This document shows positions 1 through 11,926 of a DNA stretch of 64,000 nucleotides, one piece after another (the first letter of the stretch is position 1; every line of letters begins with the position of its first letter). Location of the stretch: assembly GCF_022376445.1 (NCBI RefSeq), contig NW_025955097.1, positions 49,984 to 113,983 of the forward strand, written 5' to 3'. The DNA is from Fomitopsis serialis. Its lineage: Eukaryota > Basidiomycota > Agaricomycetes > Polyporales > Fomitopsidaceae. A program made the translations under genes and the position numbers. The notes under the pieces were generated by a model, which worked only from the letters and a program-made list of their open reading frames with translations, searched no databases and was not told where the DNA came from.

Positions 1-1375
1 GAGCGATTTTGTGACTGCGTCGAGTCAAATTGAGTGGCTGCTTTCTTTGAGATTCTATATAGACGGTTCTACGGTAGCTCATTGCCTGTCAACCATAGCT
101 GGTACGTATATAAGAGTACTGTTCTGCGTCCTGGACAGTGGATCACCTCTTGATCTCGAACTCTCACCTCGAGGAGGTTCAGAATGCTCTGAATCATCTC
201 GGAACGAGTGTGGCAGTTGTTGTCTTCCAGCTTCTCTGACTACTAGGCACTATGCCGAGAATTAGGTTTAGATCAGTGCAAGACACCCAAGCATGTGTGC
301 ATACAGGTCACTACTCATAACGGTGAGTACTCGCTCCTTATTGACGACTTGGTGGGCTACTGTCAAATGCCAGTGGTGCGTTCTATAGCAATTATCTTAT
401 CCTGGGTTTGATGGACAGTTGCGAGATATAGCTGCTTGCGTGAGCTGGTGAGTACTGGACGGTTCATGACTGTATTCAATTTGCTCACTTCAAGTCTGCA
501 TTGTCGTGTAATTGCAGATGCAAAAGGCACGTCTCAACGCTCTTCTGAATCAAAATGGGCATTATTCCACGTCTCTCTTTGACTGAGCAGTGGTTGAACG
601 TTGAACGGGTGACTTGATTTCGCGTGTAGGCTCGTAGGCGAGCCTCCTAGCTGCTCAGCCTATACGTAGATCTACCAGTGGCTGCCTTTTGAATGTTTCC
701 ATCAAAAAGACCGAGGAGGAAGCCAGGAGCTCGAGGAAGCGAGTGACCCGGCCATTTGGAAGCGCCCATTTTGTTAGGGCGGCAATGTGAGTCCCGGGCC
801 GTTCGGATATCCCTCAGACGAGTCTGAACGATGTCCATTCCGCTGTTCACATCGTGCTGAAGAATGCTATCCTAGCGCGGAAACATTGCGCAGTAGAGAA
901 GGACAAGTCTCCTGGCTTGCAATCCCTGCATTGAAGTAGACCGCCAGCGGTGGACGCCGGCGCAACCGACCGAGATCTGACGGCGGCGATGGTCGCCTTC
1001 TCTAAGCTCGTGACGGTGGTCGAAACAATTGCATCTCGCCCCACATAAATCGCGGTCTCCTGCTTTCCATGTCCTCGTCCCCCTCGTCCCCCTTGCTCAT
1101 GCCCATGTCGTTCACCGCCCAGCGCGGCTGATTCCTTTTGCTCTGACGATTCTTTACTCCCGCCAGTCCGCCCTGAAAAATCAACGCACGTTCTCCGAGC
1201 GCCGAGGCCGACTCGGACACGCCCGCCCGTCAGGCTCATACATATCATCAGGCTCGTTCGCTCTTAGCTCGAACGCTCACGGAGGCGGTGCGTCACTTGC
1301 CACTGAGGCTAGCGGTCGCCATCTCCCCTGCGCCTCTCTTGGACTTTCATCTCTTCTCTCTTCATTTTCCTCTCC
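1..1375. other. Upstream region without a supported gene
   Basis: No reading frame here has splice-supported extensions or a recognisable domain. The longest frames (about 130 codons near 850-1410) overlap each other on opposite strands and are Arg/Ser-rich, as expected for non-coding GC-rich DNA. The last 150 bases are pyrimidine-rich, typical of the 5' leader of the gene that starts at 1376. Confidence 0.6.
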
Positions 1376-2802
1376 ATGTCCGTGTCGATGTCCATCTCCA
1401 CGCCCTACTTGATGTCGTTCCCCTACGTGAGTTATCATCTCGTCTCACTTTTCTGTCACGACTCCACCTCGACACTGCTATTGATCGTGTCGGATGGATG
1501 TCTGACTGTAACGTTGCTCTGCAGGTGTATGATGGCTCTGCGCAGCCACTAATGTCCGAGTCCGACTCATATGAGTCTGTGCTGCCACCGGCGTACGCCG
1601 TCTCCCAAGCCTCGGCTTTCGAACATTCGGTCTGTTCGCCGCCATACAGTCCTCGACCGTTGCCCCGGCCACCTAATGTCGCCTCTATACTGTCGCCGAT
1701 ACAGTCGCCTAGGCCTGCGAGTTCGCCGATTGACCTCGCTGCTCTCTACGACGACGACGCCCCAGACCCGATCCTACCTCCAAATGACGCCTACTCGTTC
1801 GTCCCCTCGGGCTCGGATTCAGATTCGGATTCGGATTCGGATCCGGGTTCAGATGTCACGCTACACGATGAGCCGCTACCTGAAGTGTGTCCTACACTAC
1901 AACTCTGCCCCACAGAAGTTGTCGACAGCACGCTCTCACCTGTGGATCCGGCATTCCTCGGCAGCCTCGATATCGACCTCGTAGCTTCACCCCTCGATGC
2001 ATGGGCAGATGTTTGTTATGCCGACTCTGTCTTGGAAGATAACGCTAGTGAAGACGACGAAACTGGATCCGGAAAGGACTCGCCACACTACCAACGACCA
2101 GAGAGTCGGCATGCGTTCGCGAGCCGTGTTCACTCTCCACACACGGGCCACTCCGTGATCGAGCACGTCCCGCTTCCATGCACGCTCGGGTCTACGGCGC
2201 CGAACACAACCGTGAAGCCAATGTCCCCGCCACCCCTTCCGTCCACCCCTTCCTCTCCTCCGCTTTCGTATTCCCCTTCCTTATCACGCTCTACGCCGAC
2301 CCTCGCTTCTCCCCGTGCCCGTCGTGCACCCTTCTCCCTGGACACCATTCGCTCGCAGTCCCCACTCACGCCCGAGTCTGAGGATGACGGAGCACATGCA
2401 GACGACGAGGGCGACGGGGGTTACGGGCGTGCGAACGACCCGCACTTAGGCCTCCGGGGCTGGACGCCTCCGCGCGTATGGACGGGGTACGAGATGTGGG
2501 TGCCCGTGGCGGACGTCGAGGAGAAGGTCACCGCGCTGCATCTCGACCTCGGCGCTCAGCGCAGGGCGGACGGGCGGGAGAAGGGAGACCTGGAGCAGGC
2601 GGCGCTACCGCAGCGTGTGCAGTTCAATATGCGCCCGACGTCGCCTGTGCCCGGCTACCCGCTCTTGTTCAGCCGCGAGCCGCCGAATCCTGCGGATTCG
2701 GTACATTTCTTCCCGAAGAGGTGTAGAGATGAGGAGGGCGAGGATGAAAAGCCGAAAAGAGAGAAGAGCTTCTCAAGGAGGGTTGCAAGCCTTTTTCGAT
2801 GA
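1376..2802 (+). CDS. Hypothetical Ser/Pro-rich acidic protein (442 aa)
   Basis: Two-exon model: 1376-1426 and 1525-2802, with a 98-base GTGAGT...CAG intron that keeps phase 0. The first exon gives MSVSMSISTPYLMSFPY; the frame also runs open further upstream, but the spliced start gives a compact N-terminus. Visible features: a PPAY motif near residue 36, a run of Ser-Asp dipeptides near residue 128 coded by an imperfect hexamer repeat (1812-1852), long Pro/Ser-rich low-complexity stretches, a more ordered block near residues 350-390 (GWTPPRVWTGYEMWVPVADV), and a basic C-terminus (KPKREKSFSRRVASLFR). No catalytic domain recognised. The PPAY could bind a WW domain (inference). Orphan proteins of this composition are common in Agaricomycetes. 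Confidence 0.65.
1812..1852. repeat. Coding hexanucleotide microsatellite
   Basis: Imperfect tandem repeats of TCGGAT/TCAGAT inside the orphan gene, coding for alternating Ser and Asp. The unit is a multiple of three, so length changes would keep the frame. Confidence 0.85.
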
Positions 2803-5800
2803 AGTGGGGTTGGCTTGCGGGTCGGGGTTGAATGGATCGTCGGTGCGACAGCCTGCGCGCGCTCCAGTCGTCTATCTCGCAGCACTCCCGCTGCGCATGT
2901 CCGTCTTTCACCACCTCACATTCGAATCCTCTCAAACGTCAAGACTTCACGATTCACGACTCGTCACCAACAATGACTCTGTCTACGTGCGCGCTCGTAC
3001 AGACGCTTGGTCGCTTGGCTACCTCTTGTTCGCCGCCGCTGGAAGACGTCCAAAGGGCCGTTCTGCATGCGGACTTCGTTACCTTACTAGTCGTAACTAT
3101 TGCTCAGTTACTCCGACCATCTTCCATCTCGTATTCTCTGCATATCTCTGCATCTCCCATTCATCTTCATCATGACCAATACACGTTCAGCCCTGCTTCC
3201 ATCTCTCTGGGCCACCTCTGAGTATCCACCGCTGCTCGGTGTTCCACGCACTGTCACTATTTGACTCCGCGTTAGATTCACCGTCTTAGCGTTGTACTGT
3301 ATGTCGCTGTATTCTCCTCGCCCCCTCTCCAACTGTACATCCACTCGCTCCCTGCCCTCCTTCGCAACGCCTGTACATCCCACACTCCCTACCTTAGGCC
3401 GGCCCGTGCCGGAACTGCTAAAACGTGTACAGTACGTGTGCATGCTGTCTGTCTGTATCACTCCTCTCTCTTCGCGCTCGCGCTCATCCCCTCTCCTCTC
3501 GATATGCGAGCGAATGCTGCTTCCTCCTCCCGCTGGTTGTCGGTACACTATACAGTCGGCTTCTTGCATGCTAGCCGTGCACTTCGTCTGCTTCGATTTT
3601 ATCTAGGTTTGCTTATCTTGCTTCGCATAGATCCCTGTTATGCGTGGACGAATGCTGGCTGCTTATTCTTCTTTATGTTATGTCTCATGCGGATAGTGCT
3701 AGGGATCAAAGACTAGTGCCTATTACCGTACCACAATCAGCCTTCATGCTGCGGCATTATTGACATCCAAATCAGCAAGTGCACGACCTATTGCTTTGTA
3801 TGCGCGGGCAGGTAACCTCAATCAATACACTTCGATTGAGTTCAAGTACTATGCATTGGATATGGAGGTGTGGTACGGTCATCTTCTACGACTAATGTAG
3901 CTGATGTCTGAGTTTCCCAGATTACAACGATGCTCATCTGCTGCTCGTCAAGCTCAACTGAGAGCTGCATAAGAGAACCCCAAGAATTCAGTGCCGCGGG
4001 TCAGGGCTGGTGATTATCGCCCAAGTCCAGGAGGTATGTCTGTCATGCATCATCTCCTGCTCACGCATTGGCGAGGGAGTCCGTAGATGCCGCTCGAGGT
4101 CATGGCCACCGTTCCAGACGCAGGCTCCGCGGCTTGTGACCGGACAGGTGAAGTCCTGACCTCTCGGGGTGTGGATGATGTCTTGAGGCGGGATGGCGCG
4201 TCCCACGTCTACGGCGAGGCCATTGTGACGTCGGCAAGCCTAAGACGGAGGCGAACCAAGGCGGGGGTGACCATTGACTTCAGTCCAGTGAAGCTTGACG
4301 TCGTTCACGGATGGCGTAGAGTGTGCTAAGGCTTATCCCGGAACCATCTGCGAGCTTCTCAACTCGGTGCCGGTGCATCCGCGTTGTGTTTGTTCTCTGT
4401 GAGAGACGGGGAACGCCCTCATAGGGTAGTCGGATACGGCGATTCGTAGGCATGCCTGAGGGTCATAGCCACCCAAGCTCGATCTCGATGACCGTCGCAC
4501 GAGCTCCGGTGGATGTCTAAGCGAAGTGTGAGTCAAACAACTACACGGATGAAGGGAGTGCTGGACGTACATCCGAAGGCCATTCCCGTTCCAGCAGATC
4601 CCGATCAGGCCTCACTCCAAGGCCTGGTCACAGAGAAAACCCCAATTGCGGCGCCGCTCCTGGATGCATAATCACGGGCCGAATTGGCAGATGCAAGTCC
4701 AGGGCGCTCGCGCCGCGTGACGACCGATGGGTGATTGAAGCCACATCTCGCTCTTCGCGGGCGAGGCTGCCGTTGAACAGCGTGTTCACCCTGTATGAGA
4801 TAAACGAGGGTCAGCGAGCAGAACGGGGGAGCACTGAGAAGCGAGACATACGAAAGCTGCGATCAGGGTGCACGTTGTTGACGATTGAATCAGGAAGCTC
4901 GAAAAACATACTACGGTCGCGGGGTTTGCACCGTCGACGAGGCTGATAGCAGTGCATGGTGGTTGAGCGAGACACAGGGGTGTCGGATAACGCTGGTTGT
5001 TGGTCGACTGTCGCGGTTCCGCGGGCTTTTATACGTGCGCGGCCTCCTCCCCTATGGCCACACATTCCCGATCTAGGCGAACCATGGTAGTTGCTATGCA
5101 GTGTAACCACATGCGGTGTCGTGGCACCCCTGAGTTCTGGTCAAAGCGTCTGTGTGTGGCGACGACACAAAGGACATGATACTCACGAGCCCTTTTGGCG
5201 CTTTGCTTTGCTCCGGATAGGGCCCTACCGACATTCGGTATGGTTGCGGATGTCGCTTCGATCACAGGCAGAGCAGGGATAATGTGTTCACGAGCGGCAT
5301 ACAACCGATTGTAGATCTAACATTAGAACTTGAAGACCTGCCAAGTGACAACCATTTTGGGCTTACATGTGCGACGAGTCTGAACGGCGACATACGTAAT
5401 GCTTTCGGAGGGATTGCGGGTGCAAGTTCAATCGTCATTGGTCATAGCCCGGACAAGGGATGTGTGTACAAGTACAGCGCGCGTGTCCGGCCCAGGCTCC
5501 AGCCTGAGCCAGACAAATCTAACGTTCTAGTTTCAGAAAAATGGTAGTGAGGATGCAAACACTATACTCACCAAACTAACAAGGTCTGGTAAGCGTAGCA
5601 ACTGGTGTTATGTCCTTTGGAGTGCTTGCGCGGGCGGTCTGCGAACGGTTGATGACCACTGATGTTGAGAGATGGCAGGCCGCTTGCTTTTCGGACCATC
5701 TGCTGCGGTACAGACCATCCCAACACGCGGCCTGAGTGCGACGAGGAAGCAGGGCGAAATAGTCCTGGTCCAGTCTTCGGAACGTCCCGCAGAATCTCCG

Positions 5801-6177
5801 ACGTTGAACTGGGTGTCCTCTGTCGCTAGTCCGGCGAGGGCATGGTCCCCTGGTCCACGTCCTCGGGATCAAATCATGAATGACGAAATATATCATAGCG
5901 GGTAGCACTCCAGCTGAGCAGAGTGCTAACAGGAACTCGGAGAAGAAGGTGGTCGCTTGCATGACGGATACAAGGCCAATCTGCAGAGCCCACGACCGCG
6001 CCCATCGGTCCAGATCTTAGTACACGCCGCGAATCCCACCTCATCGCCAGAATTCAATGAGTCAGTCAGTGTCCTGCAGGGAGTGATATTACAGGATATG
6101 CGCACACACCTGGAGCATGTTCACTGGCACGTCAACGCGTCAACGCTACCGGAGCCTCTTCAGAGTCGTGATGTTGA
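2803..6177. other. Gene-poor region, possible relics
   Basis: No intact gene is supported. Short frames near 3990-4570 (minus) and 4810-5300 (minus) show coding-like composition but are broken by stops and join to no known domain. One piece near 5215-5300 (minus) reads ALPVIEATSATIPNVGRALS, an amphipathic segment of no assignable family. A frame at 5576-5962 (minus) starts with a hydrophobic stretch after MQATTFFSEFLLALC, then becomes Arg-rich and does not look real beyond it. Confidence 0.5.
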
Positions 6178-7526
6178 CTATACCGCGATCGCTCCACGGT
6201 GCGAATAGCTGGCCGGGGAGTCGAGCTTCTCAGAGGGTATGTTCAGGTCCTCGTCCATTTGCGGACAGCCGTAGAGCGTGATGTTGAAGCGAATCGCGAT
6301 GGACTCTAGCTGGGTGCTTCGGACCGTAGAAAGAGCCTGGTGCAGTTCGTATACTGGAACTAGCCAAATTCCTTCGGGCAGTCCAATCCAGGGGCCAGTG
6401 AAGTAGACGTTCACTGACAACTCCAGATGACGCAGAGCGGTATTGTGCACGAAACACGGTCCTAGATTATCTGTGAAACGGGCTGAACTCAGCAGTCGTT
6501 CGTGCGAAGAAGCGGGACATTCCTGACCGGGAATTTGTCGTGGATCTGACTAAAGGAAGTGGGTGACGGTCCACTCCCTTCCAGCATGCGATCAATGAGG
6601 CCGGTTGTGGATCCGCAGTCGCCATGCGCGAGGTTTCGGAACTCCACACTCAGGTTACGAAGGGAGGCGCAGAGTGCCGGGAATGCAAGCCAAGTGACCA
6701 TGGATTGCAGTGCCAACGGCTTGATCCCCAGGGCCCAGGTCGCATACGAGACGAAGCCGCTTGAGCCGGCTGGTGGCTACCGTGATGGCGGGAGGCTGGG
6801 GTGTGACGTCTACAGGTTGTACTTGTATTGAGGACACACCCGATAAGATAAGCTCTTCCAAGCGAGCGCACGGATGATTCGCTGTAGTTGAGCACCGTGA
6901 AGCTGGACATCCACCGAACGCAAAGACATGGTTTGCTCGTGATGACGCAGGGCAAGATAGAACATGGGGTGCATAACGGGACGCAGAGCCTGTTGGATCT
7001 CGAGGACTCGCAGAGCAGGCAACGAGCCGGCCAAGACGAGGGGCAGAGAATCCATGAAGGGAGGGCGATCTTGGCCCGGTTTCGTGAAAGGAAAGGACTT
7101 GCGCTGGACGACTACCGTGTGCATTGTCGTGAGCCGATGTTTGACGCAGAGCGACACGCGTAACTGTTTCACCAACAAGTCAAAGGTAGTCCGATCGCTG
7201 ATATAGACTGTGTGAGAGGTGTTGAACATGGCGCGAGGATACCATACCTTGCTGACCAGTGCTGCGTCCGGAAGCATAGGTTTAGCCATGAAATCGATGA
7301 TTTCTTCAAATATCTCGAGAGGAATGCGACCCAAGACTGGTGGGCAGTGGAGGCGAAGGACGGTGTAACAGGGATTCAGTGTGATTGGTTCCATCGGCTG
7401 CATTGGATGCCGTTTCACCACACGGATGTTGAGGCGTGGACGAATCCAGAACATAGGTCTGAAAGATGTCAGTGACAGACGAGCGATTGTTGTAGGACAA
7501 ACTAACTTCAGAGTAAGCGCAGGCAA
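6178..7526 (-). pseudogene. F-box/LRR-like protein, frame-broken relic
   Basis: The 5' part carries a clear F-box (GRIPLEIFEEIIDFM, then LPDAALVSKVWYPRA), followed by leucine-spaced segments typical of the expanded F-box proteins of polypores; a likely start is the Met at 7403 or 7394. Reading on needs three frame changes with no plausible intron: near 6865 (IIRALA to RLEELILSGV), near 6750 (SRLKRL to SYATWALGIKPLALQ) and near 6500 (VPLLRTN to RLLSSARFTDNLG). The tail then runs open to a TAG at 6178. Three independent shifts point to a decayed gene rather than sequencing errors. Living relatives would be substrate adaptors of SCF ubiquitin ligases. Confidence 0.75.
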
Positions 7527-8175
7527 CCTCTAAGAGCACCTTTGGTGTGCAGATCAGCATATACCCTCTATTCTTCGAGCGAATATTCCAGTGACACTGA
7601 CTTCTGCCAGTGGAGTCGGCGGTACAGTTCCCAGCATCTTCAGGTTATTCACGTGCGTTGTAGTTCGCTCCTTCGATGTGCGGATACCGAGCAACGAGTG
7701 GGCCCCTGGGAATCCATTCAACTGGTCCAATACACGGGCAATACGGTGGCTGCGAAGGGTCCAACCACAGCGACCGGCGGCGTCCGACATCACCTACTTG
7801 AGGTATGGCGGTTAACCCTGTATCCACAATGAATATCTCGAGTGAGACGTACCTCACAATATGCGGGAGAATAGCAAGTCAGAGGACGGGAGCAGGTCCA
7901 CCGAGGCACGCTACTAAGGTTCGAGACTTCGAGTGCACTGCCTACTCAGGCTGGCACAGCGTTCGCGCGTGCCAGCGCAAGGACAGACCACAGCTAACAT
8001 TTCGGGCACCTTCCCCGTCACAGAAACCAGCACATGTCTGCTGTTGCTGTGTAAATCCACAGTACGCGTCACGGACAATGAAGAGAGAACAAAGAAAAGG
8101 GAAGGGTATGTATGTACACAGACTACAGTACCGTGACAGTGCGCGACGCGATGTGGCGCGTGAGTCCCACGGTAC
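7527..8175. other. Intergenic, no gene seen
   Basis: Only short overlapping frames on both strands; no domain, RNA gene or repeat recognised. It separates the F-box relic from the MITE. Confidence 0.5.
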
Positions 8176-8837
8176 ACTAGGGGAGCTCAGACTTGAACGG
8201 GCAAGGGTACGGGTACGGGCAAGGGTAGGTCACGGGGACGGTCCGGCCGCGCGGCAACCGTAGGGTTAGCAGTAGGGGCTGCCACGTAACGTTAGGGTTT
8301 GTGCAGCAGTAATTGTACAATAGTTTGGTCCCGACAAGGTATATAGAGCACGTACATCCGTTTCGGTAGCATGATAGGAGGCAGCTAGATCGCCATCGCA
8401 AATGCGACGCCGCCATCCTCTAATACTTTGAAAACATATACCTAAGTACGTAGTTCTGCTTTCGGAAATGTTATGTTACCCGATTAGTATATTCCGCTTT
8501 CGGCAGGCGCTGGCACTTTCCCGCACTCGAGTTCAGCTGTAGTAGGCTATAGTAGGTGCATCGTGCGTACAATATTTACGAGCCATGTTGATGGTCATCA
8601 AATTGATTTTTCTCTTTGGTGCGCGTTAGCCTTGAGAGCCATACTGATTATGCTATCCAAATACTGTCTGTAACAAAGAGCAGTGGCGTAGAAGCTGGAA
8701 GAACTAGGCTAGGGTTAACGGTGGCAGCATCTACGCTAATTGTGGCTAACCCTACAGTCGCCGTGCGGCCGGACCGTCCCGTGACGTGCCCTTGCCCGTA
8801 CCCGTACCCTTGCCCGTTCAGTCTGAGCTCCCCTAGT
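8176..8837. mobile_element. MITE with ~93-base terminal inverted repeats
   Basis: The left end (8176-8270) and the right end (8746-8837) are near-perfect reverse complements, starting ACTAGGGGAGCTCAGACT at each outer edge and including the shared core CGGGCAAGGGTACGGGTACG. Weaker inverted similarity continues inward for about 30 bases. The 660-base element codes for no transposase, so it would be non-autonomous and mobilised in trans. No unambiguous target-site duplication is visible (flanks GGTAC and AACTG), so the superfamily cannot be assigned. The interior is AT-richer than the ends. Confidence 0.85.
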
Positions 8838-9423
8838 AACTGAGTACTGACTAGGGGCAATGCCTTTCCGAAAAGCGTCCCCTGTCACGTGATCAAAACG
8901 CGTCGAGAAAGTGGACACGACTCTCTCCCCATGCTGTAGCATTCGACACGAGTTGTATAAAATTGAGACTATATTCACATAGAACGGCATGTATCTCACG
9001 AGTGTTTATGTGGTTTCACAGAGGGATCGAATGAATACAACATCGGAATTCGGTCAGCATGTTGCACAGACTGCATTTGGTGTCTCAGCAAAAGCTGTAT
9101 ATGCGATGGTCTATCATGACAGCAACCTCTCCCAGGCTCGGAACTACCCCAAATGAACTAGCAGTCTAGTCCGAAGAGATCTTGTCGGCCTGAGGATCAT
9201 CAGTATAGAGGCTAAACATGCAGAACTCACCTTTTGATATACTGGATGTTGTTTTTGGGTGTAACATGTTTGCTGAACTGTTACAAGAGATGCCCCAGGT
9301 AGTTCTGTGACCAATGGATATGACCAGAAGCAAGGATACACGGAGGACGGCTAAAAGACTAGCGAGGATCGCGTCGAGACGCGCTAGTGGCGCGTCGACT
9401 CGCTTACGTAACACGCGTCGCAC
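8838..9423. other. Spacer between MITE and fold-back element
   Basis: No supported gene. A short echo of the MITE edge (ACTAGGGGCA) lies at 8850-8859, 13 bases outside the element. Confidence 0.5.
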
Positions 9424-9699
9424 CGCGAGAAAGAGGTGCACTTCTGACGTTCCCTGGCGTTTTTGGCTCCTGCAACAACTAAATGACCGTGATCACATAC
9501 ATACATAGAACAAAGTCTTGAGGATGGAATTTTTTGTAATGCACGTATTGGGGGGCTGTAGAAGGCTCGCATGTCCGCAGGGCCTTTTCTCTAAATCCAT
9601 CCTCAAGACTTTCTTGAGCCTGATTTTAGATGATTTATCATCACTTCTCCGGAATATTCTGAAGTGGATGAATCGGAGAAAAGTGCACCTCTTTCCGCG
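9424..9699. mobile_element. Fold-back (imperfect palindrome) element
   Basis: Two nested inverted pairs share one centre near 9562. The outer pair is 9424-9445 (GCGAGAAAGAGGTGCACTTC) with 9677-9699. The inner pair is 9513-9527 (AAGTCTTGAGGATGG) with its exact complement at 9597-9611. GC-rich flanks out to about 9350 and 9750 also match loosely in inverted orientation. No coding capacity. This is either a fold-back type MITE or a strong hairpin; it ends about 75 bases before the next gene. Confidence 0.65.
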
Positions 9700-9798
9700 C
9701 CCACTTCGTGAGACGCGGCAGGCGGGTGGCGCGCGGACGCGTCGGAGTTTAAATTTGTAGCGCGTTGCCCCTACTCATGAGTACTTCCGATCCCCTCC

Positions 9799-9835
9799 GC
9801 CAGTCTCCTCCTCCTCCTCCTCCTCCTGCTCCTCC
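9799..9835. repeat. (CCT)n trinucleotide tract
   Basis: Eight or more near-perfect CCT units just upstream of the F-box gene start. They could code for a Pro run if the ATG at 9777 were used, but that frame does not continue into the F-box. Confidence 0.8.
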
Positions 9836-9871
9836 TCGTCGCGACTACAATCCGTCGTCGGAGTCCGTGGT

Positions 9872-11264
9872 GTGTTCTGCCCCATGCAACCTCGCCCTTC
9901 TGGGAGGCAAATTCTTCCTCTGGAGCTCTGCGAGGCGATAATCGACTTATGCCGAGAGGACCCCTCTACACTAAGGGCATGCAGTCGTGTGTCGCATGCG
10001 TGGTTTCCTGCGTCTCGCAAGCACATATTCTCGTCTATCAGGTTCGCTAAAGGCGAGGACATCACTACCTTTCAAGCCTTGCTCTCTTCCGAGTTACCGG
10101 GATCCAGTAGCATCCCCAGTCTCGTCCGCGAACTCTGCTTGGGCGAAAGATATGCCGACATGCTTGGGCATGAGGATTGGTCGCTGTTGGCTGATGCCAG
10201 GCTGCCCGGCCTGCTCGAGCAGTTCACTGCGGTGGAGACGCTACGGCTGGAGAGTCTCGCTCGGCCGCTCGGCACTGTTCCCGCCGTAGAGAACGCAGTC
10301 ACAGTGCTCGCGAGCAAGGTGGGTGATCTCGCACTACTCGGGCTCTGCAGATCGCATATACATCTACTTACTCACTGGTCGCGTCTATGTAGGTGGCTCA
10401 CCTGCACCTGCACTGGTCCGAGACGTCCGGACCTAGACAGGTTGGATCATCAGACTTGATCGATATTCTGTCCTCGTCGCATCGAAGGTCCTCCTTCCAC
10501 CTCTCAAGTTACAATGCGGTAGGCACTCTCGCCCTATGGACGCGGCAGAGGAAGCCGCTCTACAAGAAAGTCAGAATCGGCAAGCTCGTAGCAAATTTAT
10601 ACTCGTTCAGGACTTTCTACGCCGCCATGTTATATGTGTATGCGTTACGCTTGCCTTTCGCGGTCATCATCGACCGGCTCACTCTTGGCGATCACACCCT
10701 TGAGTATCTCCGACTGCTGGCGACATACCTCTACGACACAGAGTATGGGCTCCTGCTTTCGAAGGCAAGACTCAGAAATGATGGCCGGGATGACAGTGGT
10801 ACGTCTCCCGATTCGGACGATCCTGACCTTGACGTTTGACTACCTCTGCTACCCCAGCCGTCCCCACTACTACTTTGAAAATCAAATGCGTGGACGTCGC
10901 TGCTCCTACGATCCTGCAATCGAAGACCTACTTCTCGGAGTGCCTAACAGCATTTCTACGCTGGAGGATGCTGCTCACGCCCCGCATGCGCTTCCTCCTC
11001 GGCGAGCTCGAACCCGAGAATGCCGTCCCGGAGCAGTGCGCCGGTCTGGACGGGGCCCTCGCCAGTCTCGCGGCGGAGGACCCCAAGCTCAAAATCACCT
11101 TCAACGCGCAGTGTCCTGCTGAACGTCTCGTGGACTGGGTCGAGACCATCTCGGCGTGCTTCCCTACCCTCATTGCTCATGGAACGCGCGTCGGGATGGT
11201 GTGCAGTTCGAACGGCAGCCCGGTAGGCAAGCACTCTCCTGCCGCCCAGCACTGGTGGTCGTGA
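9872..11264 (+). CDS. F-box domain protein (about 419 aa)
   Basis: Three exons: 9872-10318, 10393-10798 and 10858-11264, introns of 74 and 59 bases, all phases consistent. The F-box is near residues 10-55 (RQILPLELCEAIIDLCREDP then ACSRVSHAWFPASRKHIFSS). The rest is the leucine-rich, weakly conserved substrate-side region usual in basidiomycete F-box families, ending in a block with LLTPRMRFLL, PENAVPEQCAGLDG and WVETISACFPTLI. The start could be the Met at 9872 or 9884. Expected role: adaptor that brings a target to an SCF ubiquitin ligase; the target is unknown. The C-terminal part is duplicated immediately downstream. Confidence 0.8.
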
Positions 11265-11302
11265 ATCCTGACGCCGTACAACTTATGTGCAAGAGTGCAT
11301 GA

Positions 11303-11926
11303 GATATCGAGCGGCTCACTCTGACCGAAGACGTACTTGGACATCCTTTGTTCGATCGGCCGCCGTATTCCATTGAGCTGGAACAGGAGTTGTCATGGAC
11401 GGAAAGTGAGATGTCTGTGCTGAGGTTTGGTGCTCGCAGCTTTGGACGAGATGACAAGGGTATGCCGCCCGACCCAGGCAATACATCGTGGTGTCTGACT
11501 GCCTCGGAAATCTTAGGCTTCACTGCTACCACTCTAAACATCCGGTCCATAGAGATCAACGCCCCTACGATACTGCGGTCTAAGACCATCTTCTCGAAGT
11601 CCTTGACGAAGCTGTTGGAATGGAGAGCACTGCTCACGCCCCGTATGCGCTTCATTCTAGACGGGTCCGGACCCGAGAACGCTGTTCCGGAGCAGTGCGC
11701 CGGACTGAACCATACCCTTGCTGGTCTGGCAGCTGAAGACCACGACTTGGAAATCTCCTTCGACGTGCAATGTACCCCTGAACGTCTCGCGGACTGGATC
11801 GCGGCCATCTCGGCTTGCTTCCCTACCCTCATCGTTTGCGGAACGCGCGTCGAGATGGTCTGCAGTACCACGAGAAATTGTCTTAAAGGCGATCGGCGAC
11901 CCGTCGCCGAGCATAGGTGGTCGTAG
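11303..11926 (+). pseudogene. Tandem partial copy of F-box protein C-terminus
   Basis: This segment repeats the last third of the preceding F-box gene: both copies begin IERLTL/IDRLTL, keep an intron at the same place (here about 11462-11518, after GRDDK), and share APTILRSKT, LLTPRMRF, PENAVPEQCAGL and ISACFPTLI. It has no F-box and no obvious start codon before Met 11348. The upstream gene has its own stop at 11262-11264, 38 bases before. The frame is fully open, so it may still be expressed as a truncated protein or as an alternative 3' end of the first gene, but a stranded duplicate is more likely. The sequence has clearly diverged from its parent. Confidence 0.65.

Noticed and set aside
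3108..3569. 153-codon minus-strand frame
   Set aside because: Arg/Ser/Gly-rich, overlapped by a plus frame of similar length, and with no splice or domain support.
8258..8312. Telomere-like TTAGGG and GGGTTAG words
   Set aside because: Only a few isolated copies, with mirror copies at the other end of the MITE; they belong to its inverted repeats, not to an interstitial telomere.
11170..11871. 233-codon minus-strand frame
   Set aside because: Antisense to the duplicated F-box tail; both tails conserve the plus-strand reading.
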